Of a stretch of DNA of 6,963 nucleotides, positions 5,006-6,963 are shown in pieces (within the stretch, counting starts at the first letter, position 1; every line of letters starts with the position of its first letter). This stretch comes from Methanomicrobiales archaeon (GTDB lineage Archaea > Halobacteriota > Methanomicrobia > Methanomicrobiales > Methanoculleaceae). A program made the translations under genes and the position numbers. Under the pieces are notes generated by a model, which did not search any database, was not told the origin of the DNA, and saw nothing but the letters and a program-made list of their open reading frames with translations. The stretch is from assembly GCA_012797575.1 (NCBI GenBank), contig JAAZOW010000211.1:1-6963 (forward strand), read 5' to 3'.

Positions 5006-6111
5006 CTTCCAGGTTCCTCTCCCAGAGTGCGCGCTCCCTGCAATAGCATCGGACGAAGGGCCCGACGGGCGAGGCCGACGTAGCAGCCCAGGCAGAACGG
5101 CGTGCAGAGCCAAACTCCCATCTCCAGAAAGGGTAGGGGGCCACCCCGGCGTATTCGATAACGATAACTCTCGAGGTTCATCTTCATGTAGGCCGGCGCG
5201 ATCTCCTCAAACCAGCGCGCCCAGGTGATCCTGCCTCCGGAGACCGGGCGCGAGATCTCGTCGACAAAAGCCCGGATCTCCTCACCCCGGGATCCCTCCA
5301 CGAGATGCGGTACGTAATCGTCATCGACGATGAGCGGCGTGATCTCGTGCTCCCCGATGACACCACCACCCCTGAGGTCGACAGAGAGTATGAACGCCTC
5401 GCGCGAGAGGTTGTGAGGCCAGTGAGGATCGAACTGAAACATACCGAGTGAGTAGGCGATGAGTCCACCACGGTAGCGCTCTATCGCCTGCATGGTATGA
5501 GGATGGTGTCCGAGGATCAGGGTTGCCCCCGCATCGACGAGCCGATGGGCGAGGCGGATCTGCCGGGGGGAGGGGTAGTAGGCCATCTCTGTTCCCCAGT
5601 GCAGCGAGATGACGATATGGTCACACCTACCCGTAAGGAAGGCGATATCAGCGAGGATATCTTCCTCGATCAATCGGTTGACCGTGAAACCATGGGCTGA
5701 CGAGAATCTGCCTGTTGTATACCCTGCAAACCCGACAGAGATGCCTTTTCTCTCGACGATGACCGGTTCCTGGCGATCCTGCACCATCGACCCCCCCAGG
5801 GGGAGGATGCCCCGGGTCTCTAGTGCCGTCAGGGTGTCTGAAAAACCCTCAACACCGAGGTCGGCGGAATGGTTGTTTGCTATACTAACAACATCGAACC
5901 CCGCATCCAGAAGATACTGAGCGGCCCTGGGGGGGGCGGAGATCACGTGATGCTTCTCCGCCCTCTCCCCCCTCTCCGAGAGGGTTGTCTCCAGATTCCC
6001 AAAGAGGAGGTCTTTGTCCCGGAGGGCATGCAGAACCTTCTCAAACGGATGCTGGCCATTCATCGTCTGCAGCCAGATGTCTCCTGCTGCCATCAACTTC
6101 AGGCTCTGCAT
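5002..6111 (-). CDS. CapA-family protein, metallophosphatase fold (PGA_cap domain)
   Basis: A 369-residue member of the CapA family, which takes part in making poly-gamma-glutamate capsules in bacteria; the role in archaea is unproven. The calcineurin-like fold motifs appear in order: GDI (Asp11), GNLETTLS (38-45), SIANNHSADLG (76-86), SLHWGTEM (169-176), LGHHPHTMQ (200-208) and the AYSLGMFQFD block. The C-terminus has a hydrophobic stretch at about 325-347 (FLEMGVWLCTPFCLGCYVGLA) followed by basic residues, which may anchor the protein in the membrane. No signal peptide is visible. I chose ATG 6111, five bases after the stop of the CapK-like gene. GTG 6135 is in frame but would overlap that gene by 19 bp. 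The ribosome site is weak (GTGTGAGAAGA), so coupling to the upstream gene is likely. Confidence 0.85.
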   Translation of the reverse strand: MQSLKLMAAGDIWLQTMNGQHPFEKVLHALRDKDLLFGNLETTLSERGERAEKHHVISAPPRAAQYLLDAGFDVVSIANNHSADLGVEGFSDTLTALETRGILPLGGSMVQDRQEPVIVERKGISVGFAGYTTGRFSSAHGFTVNRLIEEDILADIAFLTGRCDHIVISLHWGTEMAYYPSPRQIRLAHRLVDAGATLILGHHPHTMQAIERYRGGLIAYSLGMFQFDPHWPHNLSREAFILSVDLRGGGVIGEHEITPLIVDDDYVPHLVEGSRGEEIRAFVDEISRPVSGGRITWARWFEEIAPAYMKMNLESYRYRIRRGGPLPFLEMGVWLCTPFCLGCYVGLARRALRPMLLQGARTLGEEPGS

Positions 6112-6116
6112 TCTTC

Positions 6117-6963
6117 TCACACTGATATGCCCCACCTGTCCAGCGGCAGCTTCTGCACCAGAAACTGATACTTGCCGCGCCGGGTGCGGGGAATCTCTGT
6201 CACAAAGTGGATGGTCACGTCCACGTCACCCTCGAACTTTTTGTCGAGCTCACCGAGGATATATCCTGTGTCCCGGTCATTGTACCCGGGTTTCTTGATG
6301 AGCCGGAGAAGCACCTCACCAGCTCGTTCCTGGTAGAACTGGAACTGCACGACGTTATCGAAGACATCGGAGTGCATGTTAACCGCTGTCATCGAGATGA
6401 GTCGGTGATTGTTCGTCACGATGAAGTCCTGGAGCCTCCCTTCCACGCGTTCGAGCAGCGGATAGTGCCGACCGCAGGTGCAAGGCCCGGTTGCCGCCGT
6501 GGCGAGATCCATCGTCCGATACCGGATGAGTGGGCAGATGTAGTTGGTGAGGTTGGTGGCAACGACCTCGCCCAGCACGCCCGGTCCTTCCACAGGTCGA
6601 CCGTCCCGCCCGATCAGCTCGACGACCCCGTATTCAGGGAAGATGTGGTAATGGGTGCTCTCCTCACATTCTCCAGCGAGCACGGTCTGCTCCGAGTTCC
6701 CATACCAGGAAAAAACCCGGCACCCGAACGCCTCGGCAAGAAGATCCCGCTGCCAAGGGTAGAGGTTCTCAGAACCGCAGAGGACGGCCTTCACCGTCGG
6801 GAAGGGCGCGACCCCATGCTCCACCATGTAACGGGCCAGTATGGCCGCCGTGGAGGGATACGCCTGTATGAACCGTGGCCTGAACCGCCGGATCTCGCGG
6901 ATGTAGGCCAGCAGAGCCTCTTCGGTCATGTGGTAGGCAGACATCAGCAGCCACCGCCCAAAG
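6117..6963 (-). CDS. CapK / coenzyme F390 synthetase-like adenylate-forming ligase, C-terminal part, cut by window edge
   Basis: The last 281 residues of an AMP-binding ligase of the PaaK/CapK type; the N-terminal part lies beyond the right edge. SAYHMTEEAL...RFRPRFIQAYPST (near the edge) is the family's middle block. SWYGNSEQTVLAGECE is the adenylate-binding motif, PLIRYRTMDLA the next conserved block, CTCGRHYPLLERVEGRLQDFIV the linker, and RTRRGKYQFL carries the C-terminal lysine. In the RT-x-D block, Met replaces the usual Gly. Such enzymes activate a carboxylate as an acyl-AMP; the substrate cannot be read from sequence. Its stop is five bases before the CapA-family gene, so the two are probably in one operon and act on the same cell-surface polymer. 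Coenzyme F390 synthesis is an alternative known for relatives in methanogens, but the CapA neighbour argues for the envelope. Confidence 0.85.
   Translation of the reverse strand, partial: FGRWLLMSAYHMTEEALLAYIREIRRFRPRFIQAYPSTAAILARYMVEHGVAPFPTVKAVLCGSENLYPWQRDLLAEAFGCRVFSWYGNSEQTVLAGECEESTHYHIFPEYGVVELIGRDGRPVEGPGVLGEVVATNLTNYICPLIRYRTMDLATAATGPCTCGRHYPLLERVEGRLQDFIVTNNHRLISMTAVNMHSDVFDNVVQFQFYQERAGEVLLRLIKKPGYNDRDTGYILGELDKKFEGDVDVTIHFVTEIPRTRRGKYQFLVQKLPLDRWGISV

Noticed and set aside
6112..6135. GTG 6135 as the start of the CapA-family gene
   Set aside because: It would overlap the upstream gene by 19 bp and add eight residues before the usual N-terminus; ATG 6111 follows the upstream stop by five bases.

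Overview
The window looks like about 7 kb of chromosome from a moderately GC-rich euryarchaeon, most likely a hydrogenotrophic methanogen of the Methanoculleus/Methanomicrobiales type. The basis is archaeal-style TATA boxes, GGAGG/GGTGA ribosome binding sites, a four-gene 2-oxoacid:ferredoxin oxidoreductase operon, and archaeal-type Hsp20, DUF255 and CapK/CapA proteins. The genus is inferred from protein style; no marker gene in the window fixes it. Seven genes lie on the minus strand and one, a zinc-ribbon protein, on the plus strand; two further minus-strand genes run off the ends and are included in that picture as partial genes (DUF255 on the left, CapK-like on the right).

Layout, left to right. 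Positions 1-791 (-) hold the N-terminal part of a DUF255/thioredoxin-fold protein that continues past the left edge. Positions 792-1155 are a roughly 360-base gap with no credible protein but an unusual density of hairpins, a candidate structured RNA. Positions 1156-1458 (-) encode a very short Hsp20. A 160-bp divergent promoter region follows, with a 9-bp inverted repeat centred midway between two opposed TATA boxes. The plus-strand gene at 1619-2011 encodes a protein with two identically spaced zinc ribbons and appears to be leaderless. It runs 26 bp into the end of the next operon, tail to tail.

Positions 1986-4735 (-) are one tightly coupled operon for a heterotetrameric 2-oxoacid:ferredoxin oxidoreductase, transcribed in the order beta, alpha, gamma, delta with overlaps of 7, 8 and 4 bp. 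In a methanogen such an enzyme normally makes pyruvate from acetyl-CoA and CO2 with reduced ferredoxin. The isovalerate enzyme is a close relative and is not excluded. The beta start is unclear (TTG or GTG). Positions 4736-5001 hold that operon's promoter region and a terminator-like hairpin for the operon to its right.

Positions 5002-6963 (-) hold a CapK-like adenylate-forming ligase (cut by the right edge) followed 5 bases later by a CapA-family metallophosphatase-fold protein. This is probably part of a cell-surface polymer gene set. I see no insertion sequence, CRISPR array, tRNA or rRNA.
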